From the NCBI RefSeq assembly GCF_003626655.1, contig NZ_RBAN01000001.1, positions 1,798,001 to 1,862,000 of the forward strand: DNA of 64,000 nucleotides, in the 5' to 3' direction. Under the pieces are notes generated by a model. It was not told where the DNA came from. It saw only the letters and a list, made by a program, of their open reading frames with translations, and ran no database searches. This DNA is from Micromonospora costi. GTDB lineage: Bacteria; Actinomycetota; Actinomycetes; Mycobacteriales; Micromonosporaceae. A program made the position numbers and the translations under genes. Shown here in pieces: positions 56,187 through 64,000 of the stretch. Within the stretch, counting starts at the first letter, position 1. Every line of letters starts with the position of its first letter.

Positions 56187-58034
56187 GTGACCAAGCAGAT
56201 CCGTCAACTGGACCGGGTGGTCATCCGGTTCGCCGGCGACTCCGGCGACGGCATGCAGCTGACCGGGGACCGGTTCACCTCGGAGACGGCCCAGCTCGGC
56301 AACGACATCTCCACACTGCCCAACTTCCCGGCCGAGATCCGGGCCCCCGCCGGGACGCTGCCCGGCGTTTCCAGCTTCCAGGTGCACTTCGCCGACTACG
56401 ACATCCTCACGCCCGGCGACGCGCCGAACGTGCTGGTGGCGATGAACCCGGCCGCGCTCAAGGCCAACCTCGCCGACCTGCCCCGGGGCGCGGACATCAT
56501 CGTCAACACCGACGAGTTCACCAAGCGCAACCTCGCCAAGGTGGGCTACCAGGTCAGCCCTCTCGACGACGACACCCTCGCCGGCTACGCGGTGCACCCG
56601 GTCGCGCTCACCACCATGACGATCGGCGCGCTCGCCGACCAGGACGTGTCCAAGAAGGACGCCGAGCGGGCCAAGAACATGTTCGCCCTCGGCCTGCTCT
56701 CCTGGATGTACTCCCGCCCGTACGAGTCGACGCTGCGGTTCCTGGAGCGCAAGTTCGCGGCCCGTCCCGAGCTGGTGGCCGCGAACGTCGCCGCCTTCCG
56801 GGCCGGCTGGAACTTCGGCGAGACCACCGAGGACTTCGCGGTCCGCTACGAGGTCAAGCCGGCGAAGATGCCGCCGGGCACCTACCGCAACATCACCGGC
56901 AACGCGGCGCTCTCGCTCGGCCTGGTGGCCGCGGGCGTCCGCTCCGGGCTGCCGGTCTTCCTCGGCGCCTACCCGATCACGCCGGCCTCGGACATCCTGC
57001 ACGAGCTGAGCAAGCACAAGCGGTTCGGCGTGCTCACCATGCAGGCCGAGGACGAGATCGCGGCGGTCGGCGCGGCCCTCGGCGCCTCGTACGGAGGCTC
57101 GCTCGGCGTCACCACCACGAGCGGTCCCGGTGTCGCGCTGAAGAGCGAGACGATCTCCCTGGCGGTCGCGCTGGAGCTGCCGCTGGTCATCGTGGACGTG
57201 CAGCGTGCAGGGCCGTCGACCGGCATGCCGACCAAGACCGAGCAGGCCGACCTCAACCTGGCGCTCTACGGCCGCCACGGCGAGGCGCCGGTCGCCGTGA
57301 TCGCACCGAAGTCACCGGCCGACTGCTTCTACGCGGCCCTGGAGGCGGCCCGGATCGCGCTCACCTACCGCACCCCGGTGATCCTGCTGTCGGACAACTA
57401 CGTCGCCAACGGTTCCGAGCCGTGGCTGCTGCCCGACGTCGAGTCCCTGCCCGACCTGCGGGTCGAGTTCGCCACCGCCCCCAACGGGGAGGACGGCACC
57501 ACCTTCCTGCCGTACCTGCGGGATCCGGAGACCCTGGCCCGGCCGTGGGCCATCCCCGGCACCCCCGGCCTGGAGCACCGGATCGGCGGGCTGGAGAAGG
57601 CCGACAAGACCGGCGACATCTCGTACGACCCGGCGAACCACGACTTCATGGTGCGCACCCGCTCCGCCCGGATCGAGACGATCCCGGTGCCGGACGTCGA
57701 GGTCGAGGACCCGGACGGCGACGCCCGGGTGCTGGTGCTCGGCTGGGGGTCGACGTACGGGCCGATCGGCGCCGCCTGCCGCGGTCTGCGCCAGCGCGGG
57801 CTCTCCATCGCCCAGGCGCACCTGCGGCACCTCGCGCCGATGCCGGCCAACCTGGGCGCGGTGCTGCGCGCGTACGACCGGGTCGTCATCCCCGAGATGA
57901 ACCTCGGCCAGCTGGCGCACGTGATCCGCGCGAAGTACCTGGTCGACGCGATCGGCTACAACCAGGTCCGCGGCCTGCCGTTCACCGCCGCGGAGCTGGA
58001 GACGATGCTGGAAGAGGTCCTGAAGAATGTCTGA
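56187..58034 (+). CDS. korA: 2-oxoacid:ferredoxin oxidoreductase alpha/gamma subunit
   Basis: A 615-aa fused subunit. Residues 1-190 are the gamma domain (RFAGDSGDGMQLTGDRF; EIRAPAGTLPGVSSFQVHFA), then the alpha pyrimidine-binding domain (GAYPITPASDILHEL; TTTSGPGVALKSETISLA). With KorB it oxidises 2-oxoglutarate to succinyl-CoA and reduces ferredoxin. The GTG at 56187 has GAGGTG upstream. Overlaps korB by 8 bp. In mycobacteria the same two-gene set replaces part of the oxoglutarate dehydrogenase step. Confidence 0.93.
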   Translation: MTKQIRQLDRVVIRFAGDSGDGMQLTGDRFTSETAQLGNDISTLPNFPAEIRAPAGTLPGVSSFQVHFADYDILTPGDAPNVLVAMNPAALKANLADLPRGADIIVNTDEFTKRNLAKVGYQVSPLDDDTLAGYAVHPVALTTMTIGALADQDVSKKDAERAKNMFALGLLSWMYSRPYESTLRFLERKFAARPELVAANVAAFRAGWNFGETTEDFAVRYEVKPAKMPPGTYRNITGNAALSLGLVAAGVRSGLPVFLGAYPITPASDILHELSKHKRFGVLTMQAEDEIAAVGAALGASYGGSLGVTTTSGPGVALKSETISLAVALELPLVIVDVQRAGPSTGMPTKTEQADLNLALYGRHGEAPVAVIAPKSPADCFYAALEAARIALTYRTPVILLSDNYVANGSEPWLLPDVESLPDLRVEFATAPNGEDGTTFLPYLRDPETLARPWAIPGTPGLEHRIGGLEKADKTGDISYDPANHDFMVRTRSARIETIPVPDVEVEDPDGDARVLVLGWGSTYGPIGAACRGLRQRGLSIAQAHLRHLAPMPANLGAVLRAYDRVVIPEMNLGQLAHVIRAKYLVDAIGYNQVRGLPFTAAELETMLEEVLKNV

Positions 58035-59061
58035 GCCCATCGCCCTCAAGCTCACCGCCAAGGACTTCAAGTCCGACCAGGAGGTGCGCTGGTGCCCCGG
58101 CTGCGGCGACTACGCGATCCTGGCCGCCGTCCAGCAGTTCATGCCCGAGCTGAACATCCCGCGTGAGCGGATCGTCTTCGTCTCCGGCATCGGGTGCTCG
58201 TCCCGCTTCCCGTACTACATGAACACGTACGGGATGCACTCGATCCACGGCCGCGCCCCGGCGATCGCCACCGGCCTGTCGGCCACCCGCCCCGACCTGT
58301 CGGTGTGGGTCGTGACGGGTGACGGTGACGCCCTGTCGATCGGCGGCAACCACCTCATCCACGCGCTGCGCCGCAACGTCAACCTCAAGATCCTGCTCTT
58401 CAACAACCGGATCTACGGTCTGACCAAGGGGCAGTACTCGCCCACCTCCGAGCTGGGCAAGATCACGAAGTCGACGCCGGTCGGTTCGGCGGACGCGCCG
58501 TTCAACCCGCTCTCGCTGGCGCTCGGCGCGGAGGCCACGTTCGTGGCCCGCACCATCGACTCCGACCGCAAGCACCTCCAGTCGGTTCTCCGGGCGGCCG
58601 CAGAGCACCAGGGTTCGGCGTTCGTGGAGATCTACCAGAACTGCAACATCTTCAACGACGGCGCGTTCGACCCGCTGAAGGAGCCGGCCACCCGGGACGA
58701 CTTCCTCATCCGGCTGGAGCACGGGCAGCCCATCACGTTCGGCCGGGACGGGCAGTTCTGCGTGGTGCACCCGCCGGGCGGGTTCGGCCTGGAGGTACGC
58801 GAGACCGCGGCGACCAGCCCGGAGGAGATCGTCGTGCACGACGCGACGGTCACCGACCCGGCGTACGCGTTCGCGCTGTCCCGGCTGCCCGGCCTGGACC
58901 TGCGGAACACCCCGATCGGGGTGTTCCGCTCGGTGGGCCGGCCGTCCTACGACAGCGTGGTGCAGGAGCAGCTGGCCACCGCCCGGGCGACGGTCAGCGA
59001 GACGCCCGAGCAGCAGCTCGCCGGCCTGCTCAACAGCGGGGACACCTGGACCATCCTCTGA
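58027..59061 (+). CDS. korB: 2-oxoacid:ferredoxin oxidoreductase beta subunit
   Basis: A 344-aa TPP-binding beta subunit: WCPGCGDYAILAA, GIGCSSRFPYY, the TPP/Mg motif GDGDALSIGG...NN (TGDGDALSIGGNHLIHALRR, FNNRIYGLTKGQYSPTS). Cys residues in CPGC suit a 4Fe-4S cluster. Overlaps korA by 8 bp and ends 41 bp before a strong hairpin terminator. Functions with KorA as a ferredoxin-dependent 2-oxoglutarate oxidoreductase. Confidence 0.93.
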   Translation: MSEPIALKLTAKDFKSDQEVRWCPGCGDYAILAAVQQFMPELNIPRERIVFVSGIGCSSRFPYYMNTYGMHSIHGRAPAIATGLSATRPDLSVWVVTGDGDALSIGGNHLIHALRRNVNLKILLFNNRIYGLTKGQYSPTSELGKITKSTPVGSADAPFNPLSLALGAEATFVARTIDSDRKHLQSVLRAAAEHQGSAFVEIYQNCNIFNDGAFDPLKEPATRDDFLIRLEHGQPITFGRDGQFCVVHPPGGFGLEVRETAATSPEEIVVHDATVTDPAYAFALSRLPGLDLRNTPIGVFRSVGRPSYDSVVQEQLATARATVSETPEQQLAGLLNSGDTWTIL

Positions 59062-59102
59062 CGCGGGCGGCGGGAGACCGCCGCCGCACCGGCACGCACG
59101 AA

Positions 59103-59138
59103 GCGGGCGGGTCGTTCCCACGGGAACGGCCCGCCCGC
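59103..59138. terminator. Bidirectional terminator between korB and azoR
   Basis: GCGGGCGGGTCGTTCCC / GGGAACGGCCCGCCCGC, 16 of 17 bp paired with 2-nt loop, extended by AGCG/CGCT-type flanks; placed between convergent genes. Confidence 0.8.
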
Positions 59139-59163
59139 TCGTCGTAGCGGCCGATGGCACCGC

Positions 59164-59811
59164 TCAGGCAGCCGCCGAGGCGGGCACCCAGAGCTCGTCG
59201 ATGGCCCGCTCGGCCGCGGCGAGGCTCTGCTCGTGCAGCGGGACCAGCTCGGCCATGGCCGGCACCACCGGTGCGAGCGTCAGCTCGGCGGTGATGAAGC
59301 GCGGCTCCAGGCCGGTCTGCGAGATGCCGTGCGGCAGCCACGGCTCGGCGTGGTCCCAGCCCTCCCGCGGGGTGCCCACGCCGTAGCCACCGCCGCGGCT
59401 GGCCACGACGACGAACTCGCGGTCGCCCAGCAGGCCGGCGCCGGTCGCCGGGTCGTACGCGATCCCGGGCGCGATCAGGTGGTCCACCCAGGTCTTCACG
59501 CTGCTCGGCGCGCTGTAGTTGTAGAGCGGCAGGCCCAGCAGGACCGTGGTGGCCTGCTTGACCTCGGCCACCAGCTGCTCGGTCAGCTCCCAGGACGCGC
59601 GCTGCGCCGGCGTGTGCTGGTCGAGCGGCGTCATCCGGGCGAGACCGCCCGCCTCGTCCAGGTGCGGCAGCGGGTGCTTGCCGAGATCCCGGTAGGTCAC
59701 CGTGCCGTCCGGGTGGGCGGCGCGCCAGGCGGCGGCGGCGCGGGCGGTGAGCCGCCGGCTGGTCGACAGCTCCCCACGGATGCTGGAGTCGATGTGCAGA
59801 AGATGCGGCAT
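59164..59811 (-). CDS. azoR: FMN-dependent NADH-azoreductase
   Basis: A 215-aa flavodoxin-fold oxidoreductase: HIDSSIRGELSTSRRLTARA (FMN phosphate loop), PLYNYSAPSSVKTWVDHLI (FMN ring contact) and the SRGGGYGVGTPREGWDH segment. It reduces quinones or azo compounds with NADH. It is divergent from a MarR-type gene at 59902, the usual set-up for a quinone- or thiol-stress switch; the gap of 90 bp contains the dyad 59855-59864. Confidence 0.9.
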   Translation of the reverse strand: MPHLLHIDSSIRGELSTSRRLTARAAAAWRAAHPDGTVTYRDLGKHPLPHLDEAGGLARMTPLDQHTPAQRASWELTEQLVAEVKQATTVLLGLPLYNYSAPSSVKTWVDHLIAPGIAYDPATGAGLLGDREFVVVASRGGGYGVGTPREGWDHAEPWLPHGISQTGLEPRFITAELTLAPVVPAMAELVPLHEQSLAAAERAIDELWVPASAAA

Positions 59812-59854
59812 GGGCTAATCCTCCATGGCTTGCGGATCGTTCGTGTAGCGCCAA

Positions 59855-59864
59855 CTATTTATAG
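59855..59864. promoter_or_regulatory. Operator candidate between azoR and marR
   Basis: CTATTTATAG, an AT-rich dyad with 4-bp arms and TT centre within AACTATTTATAGC, midway in the divergent gap. Likely MarR binding site. Confidence 0.5.
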
Positions 59865-59901
59865 CAGGCACATGTTCCGCTCCGGAGGTAGACTGAGTCA
59901 C

Positions 59902-60384
59902 ATGGCTGCCGGGCCGGTCCACCAGAGGGAGCGCCACTCAGGCGCTCTGCTCGAATACCTCGCCCGGCGGATGCGCGTACGGTCGGAGTCGGTGCTGGCG
60001 CCGCTCGGCCTGCGCCCCAGGCACCTCGTCGCCCTCACCGTGCTGCGGGACACGGGCGACATCAGCCAGCAAGGCCTGGCCAGCACCCTTCAGATCGACG
60101 GCACGAACGTCGTGGGGCTGCTCAACGACCTCGAGACCGCTGGCCTGGTCGAGCGCCGACGTTCGCCGGAGGACCGCCGGCGCCACGTGGTGGCCATCAC
60201 CCCGACGGGTTCGAAACGGCTCAACGAGGCCGAATGCGCGCTCGCCACCGCCGAGGACGACGTGCTCGGCGGGTTGCAGCCTGCGGAGCGCGACCAGCTC
60301 TACGACCTGTTGCGACGGGCGACCAGCGGCGCGGGCATCACCTGCGCGGAAGCGACCGCGGACGACCCCGACCCGCTCTGCTGA
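59902..60384 (+). CDS. MarR family transcriptional regulator
   Basis: A 160-aa MarR protein: helices at the N-terminus, winged helix at about residues 40-105 (GDISQQGLASTLQIDGTNVV; RRSPEDRRRHVVAITPTGSK, the wing with Asp-Arg-Arg). It probably represses the divergent azoreductase and itself. ATG at 59902 is used; an ATG at 59872 would add ten residues. GGAGGT stands upstream of both. No cysteine near the N-terminus suggests a ligand rather than a thiol switch, but this is weak. A gap of 42 bp precedes the convergent channel gene. Confidence 0.85.
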   Translation: MAAGPVHQRERHSGALLEYLARRMRVRSESVLAPLGLRPRHLVALTVLRDTGDISQQGLASTLQIDGTNVVGLLNDLETAGLVERRRSPEDRRRHVVAITPTGSKRLNEAECALATAEDDVLGGLQPAERDQLYDLLRRATSGAGITCAEATADDPDPLC

Positions 60385-60426
60385 CGCCCCGGAGCCCCGC
60401 TCGGCCCTGGGCGCGGGACGGAAGGA

Positions 60427-61440
60427 TCAGACGGCGGGCGCCGACTGCGGGCGGTCGTCGCGGACGTGCACCAGCATGTCGCCGGTTTCGATCACCGCTC
60501 CGGCGCGGTCCGCGAGGGTGACCACCTTGCCGCGCCGGACCAGCGCGATGACGAGCGAGTCCAGGTCGCGCGGCGACCGGCCCACCTCGTCCCGCTCGGC
60601 CGACCGCATCGCGAGCGCCATCCCCTGACCCGGGGTGAGCAGGTCCTCGACGACGTCGATCAGCGGCGGCGCCGAGGTCGACAGACCGAGCAGCCGGCCC
60701 GCCGTGGCCGAGGAAACGATCACGTGGTGCGCCCCGCTCTGCTTCAGCAGCGGTGCGTTCTCCGCCTCGCGGGCGGCCGCGATGATCCGCACCTGCCCGG
60801 CGGTGAGCTGCCGGACGGTCAGCGCCACCAGGACCGAGGCGTCGTCGCTGTCGGTCGCGATGATCACCGCCTTGGCGGTCTTCACGTGCGCCTCGTTCAG
60901 CGTCGCCGAGCGGGTCGCCGAGCCCTCGATGGCGACCAGACCCGCCGCCGTGGCCTGCCGCAGCGCGGCCCCGCTGCGCTCGACGACGATGATCCGCGAC
61001 TTGTCCAGCCCGTTCTCGAGCAGGGCGGAGACCGCGCTGCGACCCTTGGTGCCGTAGCCGCAGATGATGACGTGATCCTTCACGGTCTTCCTCCACCGCA
61101 CCAGGCGACGGCCGGTCCGGTACTGCTCGGTCAGGACTTCGAGAGTGGTGCCGACCAGGATGATCAGGAAGATCACCCGGGCCGGGGTGATGTAGACGAC
61201 GTTCACGAGCCGGGCGCCCTGGCTGACCGGGGTGATGTCGCCGTAGCCGGTGGTGGAGAGAGTCACCACCGCGTAGTAGAAGCAGTCGAGGAGGGTGAGC
61301 CCGTCCTCGTTGACGTCGCGGTATCCGTCGCGGTCGACGAAGACCACGGCCACGGTGACGAAGACGAGGGCGAGCGCGGCGGCCAGCCGCAGGCTGAGCG
61401 CGCTCAGCGGGCCGCGACGCTGCGCAGGGAAATGGATCAC
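60427..61440 (-). CDS. TrkA-N/RCK potassium channel protein
   Basis: A 337-aa protein: two membrane helices with the selectivity filter TGYGD at 64-68 (LSTTGYGDITPVSQG), then an RCK/TrkA-N domain (VIICGYGTKGRSAVSALLEN; GSATRSATLNEAHVKTAKAV) and a TrkA-C domain. It is a two-TM K+ channel regulated by NAD(H) or other nucleotides, as in MthK. The GTG at 61440 is chosen because the frame before it (61441-61500) has no hydrophobic segment. Convergent with marR. Confidence 0.88.
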   Translation of the reverse strand: MIHFPAQRRGPLSALSLRLAAALALVFVTVAVVFVDRDGYRDVNEDGLTLLDCFYYAVVTLSTTGYGDITPVSQGARLVNVVYITPARVIFLIILVGTTLEVLTEQYRTGRRLVRWRKTVKDHVIICGYGTKGRSAVSALLENGLDKSRIIVVERSGAALRQATAAGLVAIEGSATRSATLNEAHVKTAKAVIIATDSDDASVLVALTVRQLTAGQVRIIAAAREAENAPLLKQSGAHHVIVSSATAGRLLGLSTSAPPLIDVVEDLLTPGQGMALAMRSAERDEVGRSPRDLDSLVIALVRRGKVVTLADRAGAVIETGDMLVHVRDDRPQSAPAV

Positions 61441-61603
61441 CCTCGAACCTGCTCCGTCGGCTGCACGCCCACAACATAGCGGGTACGGCGGAATCCGCAC
61501 GTCCGGGTGGTCGACCCGGGCAACCGGATGCGGTACCGGACCCGACTACCAGTCGACGATGACGACCCGGCCGAGGCCGGCGGACGGAGAGGGCCGATTG
61601 CCC

Positions 61604-62116
61604 GTGGAGACGAGCGGTGGGCGCGCCGCCGGAGCCGACGCGGAGTTCACCGACTTCGTCGGGTCCCGGATGGCGCATTGGCGGCGGACCGCGTTCCTGA
61701 TGTGCGGTGACTGGGACCGCGGCGACGACATCCTGCAACGGGTGCTCACCGAGCTGTACCGCAACTGGACCCGGGCCCGGCGGGCGGAACACCCGGACGC
61801 GCTGGTCCGCACGATGCTGCTGCGGCGACTGCTCGACGATCGGCGCCTGCGCTGGACCCGGGTGGTGCTCGGCGCCACCCTGCCCGAACGGCAGACCGAA
61901 CCGGTCGACCCGACGGAGCGGATCACGCTCGTCGGGGCGCTGCGCCAGGTCCCACCCCGGCAACGCGCGGTGCTGGTGCTCCGGTACTTCCAGGACCTCA
62001 GCGTCGAGGAGACCGCCCGGGCTCTCGGCTGCTCGACAGGAACCGTCAAGAGCCAGGCGGCGAAGGGCCTGAACGCCCTGCGTGCCCTGCTCGGTCCCGC
62101 GCCGGCCGGGCGCTGA
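61604..62116 (+). CDS. SigE-family ECF RNA polymerase sigma factor
   Basis: A 170-aa ECF sigma factor: region 2 about 10-75 (WRRTAFLMCGDWDRGDDILQ; DALVRTMLLRRLLDDRRL) and region 4 about 100-165 (RQRAVLVLRYFQDLSVEETA; CSTGTVKSQAAKGLNALRAL). The GTG at 61604 has GGAGAGG 9-10 bp upstream and gives the usual family length; an ATG at 61559 adds 15 residues. It is followed 11 bp later by a membrane-anchored protein, mirroring the pair at 5.8-7.9 kb. Confidence 0.88.
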   Translation: METSGGRAAGADAEFTDFVGSRMAHWRRTAFLMCGDWDRGDDILQRVLTELYRNWTRARRAEHPDALVRTMLLRRLLDDRRLRWTRVVLGATLPERQTEPVDPTERITLVGALRQVPPRQRAVLVLRYFQDLSVEETARALGCSTGTVKSQAAKGLNALRALLGPAPAGR

Positions 62117-62127
62117 GAGGAGCGACG

Positions 62128-63237
62128 ATGCTGGACGAACGTGAACTGAGCGCCCTCCTGCGCGCCGAGGTCGACTCGGCGGAGCGACCCTCCACAGTGC
62201 TCGACGTCGGGCGGGCGATGGCCACCGGCCGGCGACAGCGTCGCCTCGCCCGGTCGACGGGGGCCGCCCTGGCGGTCGGCGTCCTGGTCGCCGCCGGGCT
62301 GACCGTTCCCGGCGTGCTGGGGCCCGACCGGCCACCCGCGCCCGCCGACACCGCCGCGCCGGGCCGCGCGACCGCCCTGCCGGCGGCGCTGACCGTCGTC
62401 GAACCGGACGTGGTGTACGTCCGCTTCGGCTGGCTTCCGGAGGGGGTGCGGCACCTCCAGTACCAGGCGGGACTGCTGCTGTCCGGTCCCGGTGTCCACC
62501 TGGCCGCTTCCTTCAACGAGACGGGCGAGCCCTGGCGCGGCGCCACGGTGGACCTGTTCCCGAAGGGCGCGCAGCCACCTGCGCCGCAGCTCGACGACGG
62601 GAGCGCCGCCCCGCTGCAGGGCACCCACGCCGGGCCCGACCTGCATGGTGGGCCGAGCACCTTCGTCTCGTACGCGGGGACGCAGCGGTCCGAGGCGATC
62701 CTGCGCTGGCAGTACGCCCCGGACGGGTGGGCCCAGGTGCGGGTCCTCGGTCTCCCCGGCGACCCCGAGGACACGGCCGGACGGGTGGCCCGGACGTTGA
62801 CCTTCGGGCAGGAGGTGCTGCCCATGCCCGTGACCCTGAGAGGCGTTCCGGACACGCTGCGCCCCATCACCGGCGACGTCACACTCGATTTCCACGAACC
62901 CGGCTCCTGGTACGCCGGCATGACGTGGTCGCCCGAGCCGCCGGACGCCGACCCCGGCCAGCAGCGGGCCCGCACCCTGAACGTGGGCTTCTGGCCGTAC
63001 CGGCCGGCCACGGACCCGAACGGCAAGGGGTACGTCGATCCCAACACCACCATCGACGGGCACCCGGCGGCGCTCACCGGCGAGGGTGGCATGGAGTCGC
63101 TGACGGTCTACGGCGTCGCGGGGATCAACGTGTCGATCGACGACGACGGGCTGTTGCCGGGCGGCAGCCGGGCTCTCTTCCGCCGGCTCGGCATCGGCCC
63201 GAGCGCCGCCGACTGGCTGCCGCACCTGTACCGGTGA
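62128..63237 (+). CDS. Membrane-anchored partner of the SigE-family sigma factor
   Basis: A 369-aa protein: cytoplasmic residues 1-42 (MLDERELSALLRAEVDSAER), one membrane helix (about 43-63, TGAALAVGVLVAAGLTVPG), and an extracytoplasmic domain of beta-rich sequence (VVYVRFGWLPEGVRHLQYQA; STFVSYAGTQRSEAILRWQY; VTLDFHEPGSWYAGMTW). GAGAGGAG precedes the ATG. It is the probable anti-sigma or sensor of the upstream sigma factor, but no known anti-sigma domain is visible. Sequence is unlike the equivalent at 5813-7099. Confidence 0.75.
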   Translation: MLDERELSALLRAEVDSAERPSTVLDVGRAMATGRRQRRLARSTGAALAVGVLVAAGLTVPGVLGPDRPPAPADTAAPGRATALPAALTVVEPDVVYVRFGWLPEGVRHLQYQAGLLLSGPGVHLAASFNETGEPWRGATVDLFPKGAQPPAPQLDDGSAAPLQGTHAGPDLHGGPSTFVSYAGTQRSEAILRWQYAPDGWAQVRVLGLPGDPEDTAGRVARTLTFGQEVLPMPVTLRGVPDTLRPITGDVTLDFHEPGSWYAGMTWSPEPPDADPGQQRARTLNVGFWPYRPATDPNGKGYVDPNTTIDGHPAALTGEGGMESLTVYGVAGINVSIDDDGLLPGGSRALFRRLGIGPSAADWLPHLYR

Positions 63238-63350
63238 GCGTCCCGGACGGGCGTCCGCCGGCGCGGATACCCGTCCGGGGCGGTCCGGGCCGGTGGCAGC
63301 GGGCATGATGGGGGTGGTCCCGGACGACGAGGCGTGGAAGTGAGGCCGGC

Positions 63351-63830
63351 ATGTCGTTGCTGCGACGGGTGATCGGTGGGGTGCTGCGCCGGCTTCGGCT
63401 GCGCCAGGGCCGCACCCTGCGGGAGGTGGCCCAGGCCGCCGGGGTGTCCGTGCCCTACCTCTCCGAGGTGGAACGCGGGCGCAAGGAGGCGTCCTCCGAG
63501 GTGCTCGCGGCGATCTGCCGGGCGCTCGGCATCCACCTCTCCGAGCTGCTCGAGGAGGCACGGGACGACCTGCGGCGCGTCGAGCCCCGCGTGCCGGCCG
63601 CGCCCCGCTCCGGGCCCGCCACGCTGGTGCCGGCGCCCCGGCCGCAGAGCGGGCCGGACCTGCGGCTCGGTCCGCGTACGCCGCGGGCGATGCTGCACCG
63701 CGGGCCGGGCGCGGGTGGGCCCACGCTCCGGGTCGGCGTGTCCGCCGCGCCGGCCGGGCGGCCCGGCCCGCGCAGCGCCGCGCTGCTCGCCTGCGGGCGG
63801 GCCCGCGCCGGCCGGCTCACCGCCGTCTGA
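63351..63830 (+). CDS. XRE family regulator, ClgR-like
   Basis: A 159-aa DNA-binding protein. Residues 1-70 ([53 protein letters not shown] end) match ClgR, the actinobacterial regulator of clp protease genes, especially the [17 protein letters not shown] stretch. The rest is Pro/Arg/Ala-rich and lacks the C-terminal protease signal Ala-Ala of Streptomyces and mycobacterial ClgR; here it ends [14 protein letters not shown] precedes the ATG at 63351. ClgR-like by motif, target genes inferred. Confidence 0.78.
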   Translation: MSLLRRVIGGVLRRLRLRQGRTLREVAQAAGVSVPYLSEVERGRKEASSEVLAAICRALGIHLSELLEEARDDLRRVEPRVPAAPRSGPATLVPAPRPQSGPDLRLGPRTPRAMLHRGPGAGGPTLRVGVSAAPAGRPGPRSAALLACGRARAGRLTAV

Positions 63831-63840
63831 CCCCGACCGG

Positions 63841-63872
63841 TTCTGCCGGCGGCGAATCTGCCGCCGGCAGAA
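63841..63872 (+). terminator. Terminator hairpin after the ClgR-like gene
   Basis: Perfect 13-bp arms TTCTGCCGGCGGC / GCCGCCGGCAGAA with 6-nt loop GAATCT, just after the stop codon. Confidence 0.8.
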
Positions 63873-63965
63873 TCGCTGGGGCCGCGACCGCCACCGCGCG
63901 CACGCTGGAGAGGCCGGTCCCCCGGGCGGTCCCGCCGCCCGCCGGCACGGTGGAAGGCGGACGCG

Positions 63966-64000
63966 ATGATCGGGTACGACGCGGTGCGGATGCTGGACGG
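63966..64000 (+). CDS. Start of a gene cut by the window edge
   Basis: ATG at 63966 with GGAAGG upstream opens the frame MIGYDAVRMLDG, which runs to the last base. Too short to classify; the start is supported only by the ribosome site and by position after a terminator. Confidence 0.45.
   Translation, partial: MIGYDAVRMLD

Overview
The window is about 64 kb of very GC-rich (roughly 73%) bacterial chromosome with the marks of a mycelial actinomycete, most probably Micromonosporaceae (Micromonospora and relatives). The evidence is third-position GC bias, frequent GTG starts, ATGA/GTGA-coupled operons, actinobacterial families (IniB/IniA/IniC-like proteins, a conservon, DUF3117, an Rv2578c-type radical SAM protein, SigE-family sigma factors, a ClgR-like regulator) and an actinobacterial LexA box. 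I count 68 protein genes, two of them cut by the window edges. I saw no rRNA, tRNA, insertion sequence, integrase, prophage or CRISPR array.

Layout. 0-12 kb is housekeeping and hypothetical: a DUF2231 protein, a Fur regulator, an MpaB-like oxygenase, a Cas4/RecB-like nuclease, MarC, a PHP phosphoesterase, a SigE-family sigma factor coupled to a membrane-anchored partner, a PH-domain protein with a 52-aa partner, a TrmH-type methyltransferase and a MaoC dehydratase. At 12.4 kb trxA has a textbook SigR-type promoter, followed by a small lipid-enzyme-like membrane pair.

14.2-26.4 kb is the most distinctive locus. On the minus strand are an IniB-like protein and two dynamin-family GTPases (IniA-like, IniC-like). 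Divergent from them on the plus strand is a run of overlapping or closely spaced genes: an Hsp70 nucleotide-binding-domain protein, an IniR-like LuxR ATPase, a nitrate-sensor-like histidine kinase, a roadblock protein, a DUF742 protein and a membrane-anchored CBM2-like protein. The last three signalling genes are a conservon (CvnA-B-C) without its usual small GTPase CvnD. I read this as one envelope-stress module in which dynamin GTPases may take the place of CvnD.

26.5-39.8 kb is mixed: a DCC-family redox protein, an SOS-boxed radical SAM protein, a CoA-binding protein, an acyl-CoA dehydrogenase and a CitE-like CoA-ester lyase (perhaps one pathway with the MaoC gene at 11.4 kb), two DUF4190 proteins, two SDRs, a KimA/APC-type permease, an EamA exporter, a HAD phosphatase and PhzF.

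39.9-53.9 kb keeps the gene order of the M. tuberculosis Rv1207-Rv1232c region (MgtE/CBS, DUF1003, Mrp, TatB, HtrA, O-methyltransferase, DUF3117, Tag, DivIVA, FolP2), with PepA, PaaX and others interspersed; sigE-rseA, expected between htrA and the methyltransferase, is absent. That methyltransferase appears to start at ATC. 54-64 kb holds an orphan nuoA, a Pro/Thr-rich surface protein, korAB, a divergent azoreductase/MarR pair, a TrkA-type K+ channel, a second SigE-family sigma plus membrane partner, and a ClgR-like regulator.

A recurring feature is short tandem arrays (15, 18, 20 or 21 bp units) just after stop codons, and several palindromic elements that may be genome-wide dispersed repeats.
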